DNA from: JBLZUR01 sp048565625
GTDB taxonomy: Bacteria > Pseudomonadota > Alphaproteobacteria > Sphingomonadales > Sphingomonadaceae
Direction: 5' to 3'
DNA length: 64,000 bases
Assembly (NCBI RefSeq): GCF_048565625.1
Contig: NZ_JBLZUR010000002.1
Location: 1,984,001-2,048,000, forward strand
Below are positions 27,362 through 36,276 of the stretch, piece after piece. Each line of letters starts with the position of its first letter. Within the stretch, counting starts at the first letter, position 1. Under the pieces are notes generated by a model. The model worked only from the letters and a program-made list of their open reading frames with translations, searched no databases and was not told the DNA's origin. The position numbers were made by a program, and so were the translations under genes.

Positions 27362-27675
27362 GATCGCGCGACCCTCAGCGCGAGGAGGAGTCCGGCGTAC
27401 GCGTCGCGCAAATCTTCAGCGGAAACGACGCTGTTCGCGTTCAGGCGGCGGGCAATCTGGTTGATGTTCGTGCCGAGTTTTGTAACTTGGAGCACCAGGT
27501 CGCGCGACACAACGATGTGGCGGTCCGCACGTGCCACCAGCCGGCGCAGAATCTCAGCCTCGGTGCAGCCAGCGTATTGGGCAAGCCGCGAAAGCTGTTC
27601 CGCCTCCTCGACCGTCCAGCGGGTGGTGCGGACCTGTTGGCGCTGCCGAACTTCGGTGCCACGCTGTCCTGGCAT
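27358..27675 (-). CDS. MobC-like mobilization accessory protein
   Basis: The 105-residue product matches the MobC/relaxosome pattern: a basic start (TRWTVEEAEQLSRLAQYAG) suggesting a ribbon-helix-helix, then the family motif LGTNINQIARRLN. It assists relaxase binding at oriT. ATG 27675 has AGAAAGG upstream; a longer frame begins at 27795 but its first 40 codons look non-coding. It is coupled to the relaxase gene. Confidence 0.8.
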   Translation of the reverse strand: MPGQRGTEVRQRQQVRTTRWTVEEAEQLSRLAQYAGCTEAEILRRLVARADRHIVVSRDLVLQVTKLGTNINQIARRLNANSVVSAEDLRDAYAGLLLALRVARS

Positions 27676-27939
27676 TTTTTCATACCTTTCTGATGAACGA
27701 TTCTTGGGAGGCAGGAGGGGGTCGGGGGAGGATGGATCCCCCCGCAAGGTCAGGCCAGGGCGGGTACGGCGACAGAGCGGAGCGACAGAGCGCACCCCCG
27801 CGACGCCGGAGGGCGGCGCGGTATGCTCTGGCCAGCCCTTGCTGGCTTTCCTCCTATTCGGCGCGGAGCGCCGGCTGCATTCGTCTTCTGTTCTTGTCGC
27901 AGCCGTCGAAGACGGTGTTGCCGTGCTGGCTGGGGTGCA
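27676..27939. other. Candidate oriT / regulatory gap upstream of mobC
   Basis: A 264-base non-coding stretch directly upstream of mobC and the relaxase gene, which is the usual location of an origin of transfer. It contains G-rich runs and repeated GACAGAGCG units around 27769-27790. No nick site could be identified. Confidence 0.3.
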
Positions 27940-28518
27940 TCAGCTCCCGGCCGCGCGGCGATCGGCATAGCTGGCCGCGCAACCGCGCGCAGTCTGAACG
28001 TAAGTCGTGATGTCGATCGGAGGGGTCCCGCGCTTGTTAGGAGCGCGGAGCGCGGAGCCCGCGGCGTGGTCCATGCACGCGCTGAACCGCTCCTCGTTCA
28101 ACGCGTGCGCCTCTGCCGCCGTCTGCTCGGCCTGGCGATTGGCGAGCATCCATCCGGCCGTGCAGAACGTGATCGCGACGATCACGGTCCAGCAGAACGA
28201 CCACTTCAGCATGCGGGCGAGGCGGTCGGTGGCGTCGACCGGCATGCGATCACGCATCTTCTTGAGCGCCGCAAGCGCGGCATCGTCGATACGCTGAGGA
28301 AGGTCGGCGTGGATGCGCTGCTGTCCATCGAAAGCGGCCTGCTTTACCACCTTCTCGAGCTGGTCGAGATGGTCTGCCCGCAGAATAATCTCTGCCAGAG
28401 CGCCGGGGCTGCTGGCAATTTCGGGCGGCAGGTTGAGGATCAGCTGGTTGATGCGCCGGTAATCTTCGTCGGTCGGGCTGCGACCGAGGAGACGGACGAT
28501 CATGACACCGGCATCCAT
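27940..28518 (-). CDS. Single-pass membrane protein, unknown function
   Basis: A 192-residue protein with a soluble helical N-terminal part (RSPTDEDYRRINQLILNLP, DHLDQLEKVVKQAA) and one transmembrane segment near residue 120 (WSFCWTVIVAITFCTAGWML), then a charged tail. The ATG at 28518 overlaps the parA stop by one base, so it is cotranslated with parA. It may be a plasmid-type transfer or partition accessory; no family is recognised. Confidence 0.6.
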   Translation of the reverse strand: MDAGVMIVRLLGRSPTDEDYRRINQLILNLPPEIASSPGALAEIILRADHLDQLEKVVKQAAFDGQQRIHADLPQRIDDAALAALKKMRDRMPVDATDRLARMLKWSFCWTVIVAITFCTAGWMLANRQAEQTAAEAHALNEERFSACMDHAAGSALRAPNKRGTPPIDITTYVQTARGCAASYADRRAAGS

Positions 28519-29258
28519 TACTTGCACTCCTCGAGCATGCTGATGAAGGGGGAGAACGCCCTCTCGACGGCCGTCCACCACATATCGAAGTCCACGCGCT
28601 CCCACGCCTGCAGCCCCGCGTTCGACACATCATGGAAGGGGCTGCGTGAGCGTGCGATGCGCGTGCGCGCACGGATCGGGAGCACCGGAAGATAGATTTC
28701 GGTCAACCCCTGCGCGATCATCTCGGCGCGCAGCGGGGACTCCTGCCAGAGCTTGAAGTCACGCGGGCTGGCACCGAACCTGCCGTTCATCACCACCAGC
28801 GTTCGGGACGGCGCAGCGAGGGTCCGGACGCGGTTTAGGAGCGTGACCGAGTCCTCTTCGTCGTCGATAACCCAGACGTGAATGAGCTCACGACCGAGCA
28901 CTTCGAACACTCGGTGCAGCTTGTTGATCTGCCTCTCGATCACATCGCCGACATTCGCCGGCAGATCGAACAGTACGGTGGCATTCGGAGTGTTTTCGAT
29001 CTCATCGAAAACGAGGTCCCATCCGCCCTCGCGGCGGAGCTGCGTTCGTACCACTCGGGAGCTTGCTCCATAGTAACGTTCGAGATGTGCATTCCGGGCG
29101 TCGCAGTCGAAGCCTAACAGCTTCAGGCCGTACATGATTATCAATGCGGCTATAATCCGGGCGGTGGTGGACTTACCCACGCCGCCCTTATCAGCCGAGA
29201 CGACGATTGCGAACGCAATCGCGTTTTTGGAGGTGGACGTCAGATGTTCTTTCGTCAT
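28518..29258 (-). CDS. ParA/MinD-type ATPase
   Basis: The 246-residue protein has a deviant Walker A motif (SADKGGVGKSTTAR, starting near residue 20) and a Walker B-like segment NATVLFDLPANVGD. These mark the ParA/Mrp/MinD class of P-loop ATPases used in DNA partition or positioning. No ParB gene is recognisable beside it. ATG 29258 has AAGGA upstream; a longer frame from 29438 looks non-coding at its start. The role could be stabilisation of the excised element or organisation of transfer. Confidence 0.82.
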   Translation of the reverse strand: MTKEHLTSTSKNAIAFAIVVSADKGGVGKSTTARIIAALIIMYGLKLLGFDCDARNAHLERYYGASSRVVRTQLRREGGWDLVFDEIENTPNATVLFDLPANVGDVIERQINKLHRVFEVLGRELIHVWVIDDEEDSVTLLNRVRTLAAPSRTLVVMNGRFGASPRDFKLWQESPLRAEMIAQGLTEIYLPVLPIRARTRIARSRSPFHDVSNAGLQAWERVDFDMWWTAVERAFSPFISMLEECK

Positions 29259-29364
29259 GATTAATCCTTGAGCCGCGCGCAGGCTTCGGATCGAGCGATT
29301 GGAGGCGCGGAACCGCAGCAGCGCGACGTTGAGTTTGTTGTGGGTTCGCCGCTGGCGGCAGCGA

Positions 29365-29745
29365 TTAGTTCGGAACGAACCCGTCGTCGTCGAAGAGTTC
29401 GCCGGGCGCGCGAGAGGTAGTCGTCGTCCGTGCGGCATGCGGCTCGGCGAGCTTCGTCCGCTTCCGACGTTTTGGCGGCGTGACGATCAACGCAGCGTCC
29501 GCGTCTGCCCGAAGGCTCTTACGCGCATCGGTCAGCGCCCGACGCAGGAGGTTCTCGGTCACCCCAGCCGCGGTCATCCATTCGCGGACCTGCGGGTTTG
29601 CGACGATCTGCGGAAGCTTCGCCGTCTCGCACTTGCCCAGCAGGCCAGCGACCATCTGGGCCGCCGCGATCTTAGGTACCACGTCCGACGTCTGCGAGGT
29701 GACGAGCATCTCGCCGATTGTCGCCCCGAATTGAAAGTTGTTCAT
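29365..29745 (-). CDS. Hypothetical protein of mobilizable element
   Basis: The 126-residue protein has a helical N-terminal region (SDVVPKIAAAQMVAGLLGK, VREWMTAAGVTENLLRRAL) that could contain a helix-turn-helix, and a basic, proline-containing C-terminus (TPPKRRKRTK). It lies upstream of parA in the same direction and divergent from the 481-residue gene. No family is recognised. A small DNA-binding partner of ParA is conceivable but unsupported. Confidence 0.55.
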   Translation of the reverse strand: MNNFQFGATIGEMLVTSQTSDVVPKIAAAQMVAGLLGKCETAKLPQIVANPQVREWMTAAGVTENLLRRALTDARKSLRADADAALIVTPPKRRKRTKLAEPHAARTTTTSRAPGELFDDDGFVPN

Positions 29746-29847
29746 GTCTGTCTCCCATAGCCGAGCGAAAGACGGCTCGGTCGCTCAGGCCTGCAGGATT
29801 CGCGGACTCTCGGCGTGGGGGGCGACGTCCGACTAATTAAGCGGATC

Positions 29848-29872
29848 GCAATCGATTGCCTGCAATCGTTGC
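29848..29872. promoter_or_regulatory. Putative operator in divergent promoter region
   Basis: A perfect 12-bp palindrome GCAATCGATTGC (29848-29859) is followed by a second GCAATCG half-site at 29862-29868. It lies in the 148-base gap between two divergent genes. Such spacing suits binding of a dimeric regulator. The binding protein is unknown. Confidence 0.4.
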
Positions 29873-29893
29873 TCCCAGCGAAAGGGGACGTCG

Positions 29894-31339
29894 ATGACAT
29901 TGCAGCCAACCGCGCCGCTTGCCGCGATCGACCCGGGCTTGGATTTTAGCGTTGCCGGGGTCCTCGGCCGTATCCCCGCAGAACAGCAGCGTGCACTATA
30001 CGGCGATCTCAGCCGAGCCGAATTCGAAGGTCGCTTGTTCAGCTTCGTCGACTTCCAAACCCTTCCAGTCGGCCATCTACTAGATCACCGGGTCGTGATG
30101 CCGCTCGCTCGCGCCGAATGGCTGATCGATCAGTCATCAGCGACCATCGCCAACCATTGCATGAAGATGCTTTGCGCCAGCGATCATTCTCAAGCAGCGC
30201 GGATGCTCTCATCCGCGCTTCGTCTGGACCTACCCGACTATGCGACGCGCGCACGAGCGCTCGCTGAGGGCTATCGCCCCTTCGTAATCGATTGTTTGCG
30301 CGGCCTGCTCGGCGATGCGGAGGCGGCGATCGAACCATGGATGCCCTGCGCAAACGACATGCGCGAACTCCTGGCAAAGTCCGCTATCCTGTTTGGAGCC
30401 CTCGAGGTTCAGCTTCTGGCGCTGCGCCAGAAGCGGATCGCAGACTACCGGCTTGGGCTTGCTCACGGCTCCGACACAGTCGGCGCGATCCTTACTGATC
30501 AGACGGCGATGGTGAATGCCATCCTCCACGCGAAAAAAAGGCTTTCCAAACAGCCGCCAAAAGGGCGGAGGCCCCAGCTCTTTCCCGCTCTTGAGAGCTC
30601 GGCCTTGGCCACCCAGGCAGCTTACCGGCACGCGTTCCCGGATGTCACCGAAGACCAACTCGAGCTGCAACTCAAAACGACACTCACTACATTGATCGAC
30701 CTGTTCCATCTTGATGAGAACATGTTCGCGCTGAGCAGGGAGGACGCCCGTTCTGCATCGCGGATGCGCGCTTCGACCGTGATGGCCAGTTGCACGGCGG
30801 GAGAGCAGCTTGCTTTTGCAAGCATACGGCTCGTCACTTATGCTCGCAATGTTCGTGGCCTAATTACGACCGGCACCACCGGCCGCAACCCGCTCGCATG
30901 GTTTCGCGGCGAAAAGCCTTCCCGCTCTGACAGAGCGTTGGAGACGGTTCTGTTCATCAACCGGGTCGTCGTCTGGTCCCCATCTGGCCTAGAAAGCGCG
31001 TTCGATACGCGTGGCGATGAAGTCGATCTCAAGGGCCTACTGAAAACATACCTTGGCGCGGGAACGAGCGCTGGCGAGGACCTGATCAAGACCGTGCGTG
31101 AAGAGCGCCGGGCCTACTTCCAGCGCGCGCCGATCTTTGGCGATCTTGTCGGCGCTCAGCTTTTCGACGTCCTGCCCGATTTCCGCTTTCGAATTACCCG
31201 TATGTCACCCCCCAACCCCGGCAGTCTCGTCCACGCTATCGTGGGTCATGCACAGGAGCCCGAACAGCGTACGGTATTCAAAGTCCAACCCGGACGGTCA
31301 GCAGACCGAACGTCGTCGTCAGGCCGAGGCCCTGTGTGA
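29894..31339 (+). CDS. 481-residue protein of unknown function
   Basis: A long, well-formed gene with no recognised domain. The protein is mainly helical, with features such as PLARAEWLIDQSSATIANHC, a basic segment KKRLSKQPPKGRRP around residue 215-228, and LKTYLGAGTSAGEDLIKTVR late. It has no signal peptide or membrane segment. Position next to parA and the integrase/AlpA genes suggests an element maintenance role, possibly replication, but no initiator motif is visible. Confidence 0.6.
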   Translation: MTLQPTAPLAAIDPGLDFSVAGVLGRIPAEQQRALYGDLSRAEFEGRLFSFVDFQTLPVGHLLDHRVVMPLARAEWLIDQSSATIANHCMKMLCASDHSQAARMLSSALRLDLPDYATRARALAEGYRPFVIDCLRGLLGDAEAAIEPWMPCANDMRELLAKSAILFGALEVQLLALRQKRIADYRLGLAHGSDTVGAILTDQTAMVNAILHAKKRLSKQPPKGRRPQLFPALESSALATQAAYRHAFPDVTEDQLELQLKTTLTTLIDLFHLDENMFALSREDARSASRMRASTVMASCTAGEQLAFASIRLVTYARNVRGLITTGTTGRNPLAWFRGEKPSRSDRALETVLFINRVVVWSPSGLESAFDTRGDEVDLKGLLKTYLGAGTSAGEDLIKTVREERRAYFQRAPIFGDLVGAQLFDVLPDFRFRITRMSPPNPGSLVHAIVGHAQEPEQRTVFKVQPGRSADRTSSSGRGPV

Positions 31340-31625
31340 TGCGATTCTCGAGCGGCTCGTCGGCGACGAGCGGTTCATCCAGGTTGTGGCCGCCGCTATC
31401 GCCGGTAGGCAAGCAGAATACGAGACTGACATCCTTATCCCGCTCGAGGAGGTCGAGCGCCTCGCCGGGATAAAGAAGTCGAAGATATACCAGCTCGTCC
31501 GCGCAAAAGAGTTTCCGCCGCCATACAAAGCTGGCGGCTCGTCGTCGCGGTGGAGTCGCGCCGAGGTGATCGCCTGGCGGGCGCAACTTCGCCCGATCTC
31601 GATGCGGGATCCCGTGCGCGTCTAG
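31248..31625 (+). CDS. AlpA-like excisionase/transcriptional regulator
   Basis: The C-terminal half carries an AlpA/MerR-like winged helix: ILIPLEEVERLAGIKKSKIY, then AKEFPPPYKAGGSSSRWSR and an EVIAWRAQ helix. The N-terminal half is a helical extension. It overlaps the 3' end of the 481-residue gene by 92 bases in another frame; ATG 31248 is the first plausible start, though its ribosome site is weak. AlpA proteins control integrase expression and excision, and the integrase gene lies next door on the other strand. Confidence 0.75.
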   Translation: MHRSPNSVRYSKSNPDGQQTERRRQAEALCDAILERLVGDERFIQVVAAAIAGRQAEYETDILIPLEEVERLAGIKKSKIYQLVRAKEFPPPYKAGGSSSRWSRAEVIAWRAQLRPISMRDPVRV

Positions 31626-32097
31626 CAGCGGTGACCTGGCCCATTCTTAGCCCAGCGCATCGGACCACTCACCAACGTCGAGGCAGGCCAGAAATTTTGG
31701 AGGAGCATGTCGGCCCATTCCTGCGCGAGCGCACGACGCCGCGGCATATAGGCCGCGCGATTGTAGCTCCCTTCCGATGCTGAGACCAAAGTTGCACGGT
31801 TGTCCCGTCCTTTGATCCTATCGGAAGGCGTATGTGCGAGCATCAGGTCGATAACCGCGCGATCGACGTCTTGGTGTTGCTTAGCCGGGCGCTCGTTCAT
31901 GATCGTCGAGAATGAGGCCCTAAAGCCATGGGGTACATGACGCTGATAATAGCCGGCCCTAATCAGCAGCGCACGCAGTGTATTTTCGCTAATTGGGCGA
32001 TGAACGTGCCGATCACTCGTGAAGCAGAACTTATAGCGTCCGGTCAATGGACGTAGTGCATTCAGCACTTCGACCGCCTGGGTGGCAAGCGGCACTA

Positions 32098-32934
32098 GGG
32101 TCCGGACTCACAACCACCAGATGACGGTGGCGGCGAGGGCGATGGCGCCCATGAAGTTCTTGATGTTGCGATCGAAGCGGGTGGCGAGCCGCCTCCAGTC
32201 CTTGAGGCGGCAGAACATGCGCTCGATGACGTTGCGCTGTTTGTAGATGGTGCGGTCGTAGTCGTACTGGACCTTGCGGTTGCAGCGCGGCGGGATGACG
32301 GCCTGGGTGCCGCGCTGGTCGAGCCACTCGCGCAACTCCTGACTGTCATAGCCCTTGTCGGCGACGAGTTCGACGGATGGGGGCAGCGCCGCGATGCAGG
32401 TCTTGGCGACCTTGCAGTCGTGGACGTTGCCGGGCGTCAGCAGGAGGACGTGAGGGCGGCCCTTGGCGTCGCAGACGGCATGGACCTTGGTGTTCCGGCC
32501 GCCTTTGGTGCGGCCGATACCATGGGCCAAGGCCCCCCTTTTCCACCGCCTGCGCAGCGGTGGACCTTGATGCAGCTGCTATCGATGAACAGCCGGTCCG
32601 GCGCGTCGTCGGCGCCTGCCAGCGCGCTGAAAATCCCCTCCCAGATGCCGCGCTCGGACCAGCGCACGAAGCGATTGTAGAGCGTCTTCTTTGGCCCGTA
32701 CACGTCCGAGCAGTCCACCCAGCGACCGCCGCAGCGGAGCGCATGCACGATCCCGCTCAGCACCCGGCGATCATCCACACGTGCCTTGCCGCGAACGTCC
32801 GTCGGCAGCAGTGGTGCGATCCGCTCCCACTGCGCATCGGAAAACCAGAAGAAATCAGCCATTCCACCGCCTCCACACCAACGCAGTGAATCACGATCCA
32901 AGCGGTAGCAAAAGCCATTATTGGGTCCGGACCC
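32098..32934 (-). mobile_element. IS5-family insertion sequence, complete, 837 bp
   Basis: Terminal inverted repeats GGGTCCGGACTCA (left) and GGGTCCGGACCCA (right end, reverse strand) bound the element. A TA target duplication flanks it (32096-32097 and 32935-32936). Excision in silico with one TA restores the integrase frame, which fixes both ends to the base. Confidence 0.9.
32108..32862 (-). CDS. IS5-family transposase with -1 frameshift signal
   Basis: The first frame begins MADFFWFSDAQWERIAPLLP at 32862 and carries the first Asp (RLFIDSSCIKVHR). The second frame continues through TKGGRNTKVHAVCDAKG, the Asp in ELVADKGYDS, and Glu in RNVIERMFCRLKDWRR to 32108. Both frames meet at a run AAAAGGGGGG (reverse strand, about 32532-32541), the usual slippage site of this group. 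A fused protein of about 250 residues is expected, so the element is probably active. Confidence 0.88.
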
Positions 32935-34091
32935 TACATGTTCATGGCGCGCGCTAGACTTTTTTTGCTTGTCCCCCTTCATGCGCGAGCCTGGGACTAT
33001 CCAGGTTGGCTCGCGGCCGTCGAGATCGTGAAACTCTTCCCATTGCGCGCCAGCAAGTTCGCCTGGACGGACAGCCGTCAGAGCGAGAAATCGCAATGCT
33101 AGCTTCGTCGTCGAGCGGCACCGCTCTGCTTCGCAGTCAACGATAAGTTGACGGATCGCAGTCAGGCGCTGGTCCTGATCGACCAACCCGTCGATGATCG
33201 CAGGCTGCGGAACCGATTGCGGCATCGGCTCGAGGATCGAACTCAAGCTGGCAGCAACATCGATCTGGCACGCACCGACTGCGATGCCGTAGACAAAGAT
33301 CGCTGACACTCGCTGTCGTAGCCGGTGCGCGGTTTCGATCGCTCCCCGCCGCTCAACGGCCTTGAGTGTATCGAGAACATCGCGGCTGGTGATCGCGGCC
33401 ATCGCCGCACCACCGAGATCCGGGAGCACGTCGCGCTCAAGACTCGTCAGAACGTCCGCCGCATGGACGGCCGACCAACGTCCATTATGGTTCTTGATCC
33501 AGTGCTCCGCCTGGAGGTGCGACCACCGTCCGTCATGCGCATCGGCCCAGGCCCGCAGCTTGTCGAGCGACCAGCCACTGTTGAGCTCGAACCATTCTTC
33601 CGCCAACGCTCGGAACGTGTTGCGTCGCGCGGCCGCGTCATCCCTTTCAAGCCGTCGCCGCTCCTCCGCAGGGTCAAGTCCTTTGGCTAGCAACGCCTTG
33701 GCCCGGTCCCGCTTCTCGCGCGCCTCGGCCAGCGACACCGCCGGATAGGAACCGAAGCTTAGCGTTTTCTGAGTTGGCTTACCCTGGTCGTTCCTGCCGA
33801 ACGTGTAATTCATCCGCCAGTGGCGCCCGCCGCTCGGCGTCACTTGAAGATAGAGTTGGCCAGAATCACCCAGCCGGTAAGGCTTATCCGCAGCCTTCGC
33901 TGCGCGAATTTTCGTGTCACTCAACATGGTATAACCCAATACCATGCACTCTGACCTTGATACCATGGCCCATGCCATGGCTAGCTGTGGAAGCGCGCGG
34001 CCCGCAGCGCACAAATGCGGAGGGAGAACTCGTATATTGCTGAGAGTTTCAGCTACTTATGAACGTCTGCGCTCGCCAGCGGATGCTTAGT

Positions 34092-34181
<90 letters not shown>

Positions 34182-34300
34182 GCAGAGGTATGGCGGACCG
34201 CCTGTGGAGGCGTCCGGTCGATAGGCGGGGCGCATTAGCGGATGGTTCCGAGCTTGCCAAGCGCAGTTGCACGCGCCGCGGCCCAACCTAAATATAGGGC

Positions 34301-34699
34301 ATGCAGATCGATTCCTCTCATCCCGACCTCGCCGACACCCTTGGCGTGGCGGCTGCCTATCCGCTGGCGCCCGCCATCTCGCATGCGAGCTTCGCGATCG
34401 GCGACGTCGTACGGCACCGGCTGCTCGACTTTCGCGGAGTCGTGTTCGACATCGATCCGGTGTTCGCCAATTCGGACGCCTGGTACGATTCCATCCCGGA
34501 GGCGGTGCGTCCCCGCAAGGACCAGCCGTTCTACCATCTGCTCGCCGAGAACGCCGAGTCGAGCTACGTCGCCTATGTCAGCCAGCAGAACCTGGAGCAC
34601 GACGCCAGCGAGGAGCCGATCGACCATCCCGCAGTCGAGGACATCTTCGACGGTTTCGCCGCCGGGCGCTATACGTTGAGGGCGCGGCACCGGCACTGA
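34301..34699 (+). CDS. hspQ: Heat shock protein HspQ (YccV-like, hemimethylated-DNA-binding family)
   Basis: The 132-residue protein carries the HspQ/YccV domain: ASFAIGDVVRHRLLDFRGVV, FDIDPVFANSDAWY, then QPFYHLLAENAESSYVAYV and VSQQNL. In enterobacteria HspQ binds hemimethylated origin DNA and acts as a Lon specificity factor. About 25 extra N-terminal residues precede the domain, as in other sphingomonads. It lies just outside the island, between tRNA-Ser and rplU. Confidence 0.9.
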   Translation: MQIDSSHPDLADTLGVAAAYPLAPAISHASFAIGDVVRHRLLDFRGVVFDIDPVFANSDAWYDSIPEAVRPRKDQPFYHLLAENAESSYVAYVSQQNLEHDASEEPIDHPAVEDIFDGFAAGRYTLRARHRH

Positions 34700-34818
34700 C
34701 CGCCGGACCATTGCGGCGTTGACAGAAAGACGCAGTTCCCTTAGCGGGCTGCTTCCCGCGCGGGGTGTGGCCGTGGCCATGTTCATGCGCGACATTCGGA
34801 TTGGAAGTGAAGAGAGCC

Positions 34819-35124
34819 ATGTTCGCTATCGTGCGCACGGGCGGCAAGCAGTATCGCGTTGCCGCGGGAGACAAGATCGTCGTCGAGAAGATCGCGGGTG
34901 ACGCGGGCTCGACCGTGTCGCTGGGCGACGTGCTGCTGGCGGGCGAAGGCTCCGAGCTGCGGGACGTGGCCGGCCTGACCGTCTCCGCCGAGATCATCGC
35001 GCAGGCGAAGGGCGAGAAGGTCATCGTCTTCAAGAAGCGCCGCCGTCACAATTACCGTCGCCGGAACGGTCATCGGCAGCAGCACACGATCCTCAAGATC
35101 ACCGCCATCGGCGCGGCCAAGTAA
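34819..35124 (+). CDS. rplU: 50S ribosomal protein L21
   Basis: The 101-residue protein opens MFAIVRTGGKQYRVAAGDKI and has the conserved KRRRHNYRRRNGHRQ segment of L21. It is a large-subunit protein binding 23S rRNA. The start at 34819 follows GAAGTGAAGAGAG. rpmA follows after 18 bases, the standard rplU-rpmA operon. Confidence 0.97.
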   Translation: MFAIVRTGGKQYRVAAGDKIVVEKIAGDAGSTVSLGDVLLAGEGSELRDVAGLTVSAEIIAQAKGEKVIVFKKRRRHNYRRRNGHRQQHTILKITAIGAAK

Positions 35125-35142
35125 GCTTCGGGAGCATTCGAC

Positions 35143-35412
35143 ATGGCACATAAGAAAGCAGGCGGCTCCTCGCGCAACGGCCGCGATTCGGCCGGCCGCC
35201 GTCTGGGCGTGAAGAAGTTCGGTGGCGAGATCGTCATCGGCGGCAACATCATCATCCGCCAGCGCGGCACCAAGGTCTATCCAGGCCGCAATGTCGGCAT
35301 GGGCAAGGACCACACCCTGTTCGCGACCGGCGAGGGCCGCGTGGTGTTCCATGAGGGCAAGCTCGGCCGCAAATACGTATCGGTCGATGCGGTGGCGCAA
35401 GCCGCGGAATAG
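35143..35412 (+). CDS. rpmA: 50S ribosomal protein L27
   Basis: The 89-residue protein begins MAHKKAGGSSRNGRDSAGRR and continues with RLGVKKFGG and RQRGTKVYPG, all diagnostic of L27. Its N-terminus reaches the peptidyl-transferase centre. It begins directly with MAHKKAGG and has no cleavable extension of the kind found in some Firmicutes. It is cotranscribed with rplU and followed by a hairpin. Confidence 0.97.
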   Translation: MAHKKAGGSSRNGRDSAGRRLGVKKFGGEIVIGGNIIIRQRGTKVYPGRNVGMGKDHTLFATGEGRVVFHEGKLGRKYVSVDAVAQAAE

Positions 35413-35413
35413 C

Positions 35414-35436
35414 CGGACGATCATGAGGATCGTCCG
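35414..35436 (+). terminator. Hairpin after rpmA
   Basis: Nine-bp arms (CGGACGATC and GATCGTCCG) with a five-base loop begin two bases after the rpmA stop. A third copy of GGACGATC lies just after. No T-run follows, so it may attenuate or stabilise rather than fully terminate. Confidence 0.45.
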
Positions 35437-35594
35437 ACCGGACGATCCTCCCGCCGGCGAGCGTTTCCGCTCAGTTCGGCCGATAAGGGAGGCGGATCAT
35501 CCGGCTCCCTTTTTCTTTGCCTCCCTGCCGACGCCGCCCTGTAACCTTTTCAGGTCAGGTACGTTTCACGCCCGCGAGGGAGAGGCACTACCCC

Positions 35595-36146
35595 ATGTTT
35601 GCACGTACCAATCGGCTGCTGCTGCGGCCGGGCTGGATGGAAGATGCGACCGCGTTGACGGCCGCCCTGAATGATCCCGCCGTTGCCCGCATGACGCGCG
35701 GCATTCCCACCCCGTTCACCCTTGCCGATGCCGAGGCGCATATCGCGCGTCAGCAAGATGCGACGGTTCCCGACCTTCTGATGTTCGCACGCACCCGGGG
35801 CGCGCCGCGCCTGGTCGGTGGCGTCGGCCTGACCGGCGCTAGTGCGCGCAAGCCGATGCTGTCATATTGGGTGGCGCGCGATCACTGGGGTCTCGGCTAT
35901 GCGACCGAAGCGGCCGCGGCGCTCGTCAGCATCGCTTTCCACGGTCTGCGCATCGGCGAGCTTCAGGCGGAGAACTTCATCGATAATCCGGGTTCCGAGC
36001 GCGTGCTGCGCAAGCTGGGCTTCTTTCCCACCGGACTTCGCGTGGACCGGCCATGCGTGGCGCGGGCGGAAGACGTACCCTGCCAGCAGTACCGGATGGT
36101 TTCCGAGGTGACGCACTGTGGCGAGGGTCATCCCCTCGCCGCCTGA
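35595..36146 (+). CDS. GNAT-family N-acetyltransferase (RimJ/RimL-like)
   Basis: A 183-residue GNAT protein starting MFARTNRLLLRPGWMEDATA, with the acetyl-CoA-binding region YWVARDHWGLGYATEAAAAL and the NPGSERVLRKLGF segment typical of RimJ/RimL-like enzymes. ATG 35595 has GAGAGG upstream. Placement between rpmA and obgE is usual in sphingomonads. The protein or small-molecule acceptor is unknown. Confidence 0.88.
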   Translation: MFARTNRLLLRPGWMEDATALTAALNDPAVARMTRGIPTPFTLADAEAHIARQQDATVPDLLMFARTRGAPRLVGGVGLTGASARKPMLSYWVARDHWGLGYATEAAAALVSIAFHGLRIGELQAENFIDNPGSERVLRKLGFFPTGLRVDRPCVARAEDVPCQQYRMVSEVTHCGEGHPLAA

Positions 36147-36276
36147 TGCGGCTGCCTTAGCGACAAGGCAAGCTCCGCGGCGGTGAACGGCGGGTCGCCG
36201 CTGCTCGCGTGGCAGTTTCGCTGCAGCGGGCGCGGCGCAGGTTCCTTCCGGGGCGGCATTCGGGTAAGCGCCCGCC

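Larger units (their letters stand above)
31622..33927 (-). pseudogene. P4-type tyrosine integrase interrupted by an IS5-family element
   Basis: The N-terminal piece (33927 to 32935) starts MLSDTKIRAAKAADKPYRLG, contains the P4-integrase arm domain and the first catalytic Arg (TAVRPGELAGAQWEE), and runs to RHEHV. The C-terminal piece (32097 to 31622) resumes at VPLATQAVEVL with HGFRAS and the likely Tyr in YNRAAYMPRRR. Removing 837 bases plus one TA copy joins the two in frame. The gene starts about 165 bases from the tRNA-Ser 3' end and is transcribed away from it, as for island integrases. It can no longer make full-length protein. Confidence 0.88.

Noticed and set aside
33927..34014. Upstream extension of the integrase start
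   Set aside because: The first 29 codons do not resemble integrase; MLSDTKIRAAK is the usual family start.
1..34091. Second copy of the tRNA-Ser 3' end marking the left island boundary
   Set aside because: None was found by reading the intergenic stretches; the boundary may lie outside the window or be too diverged.
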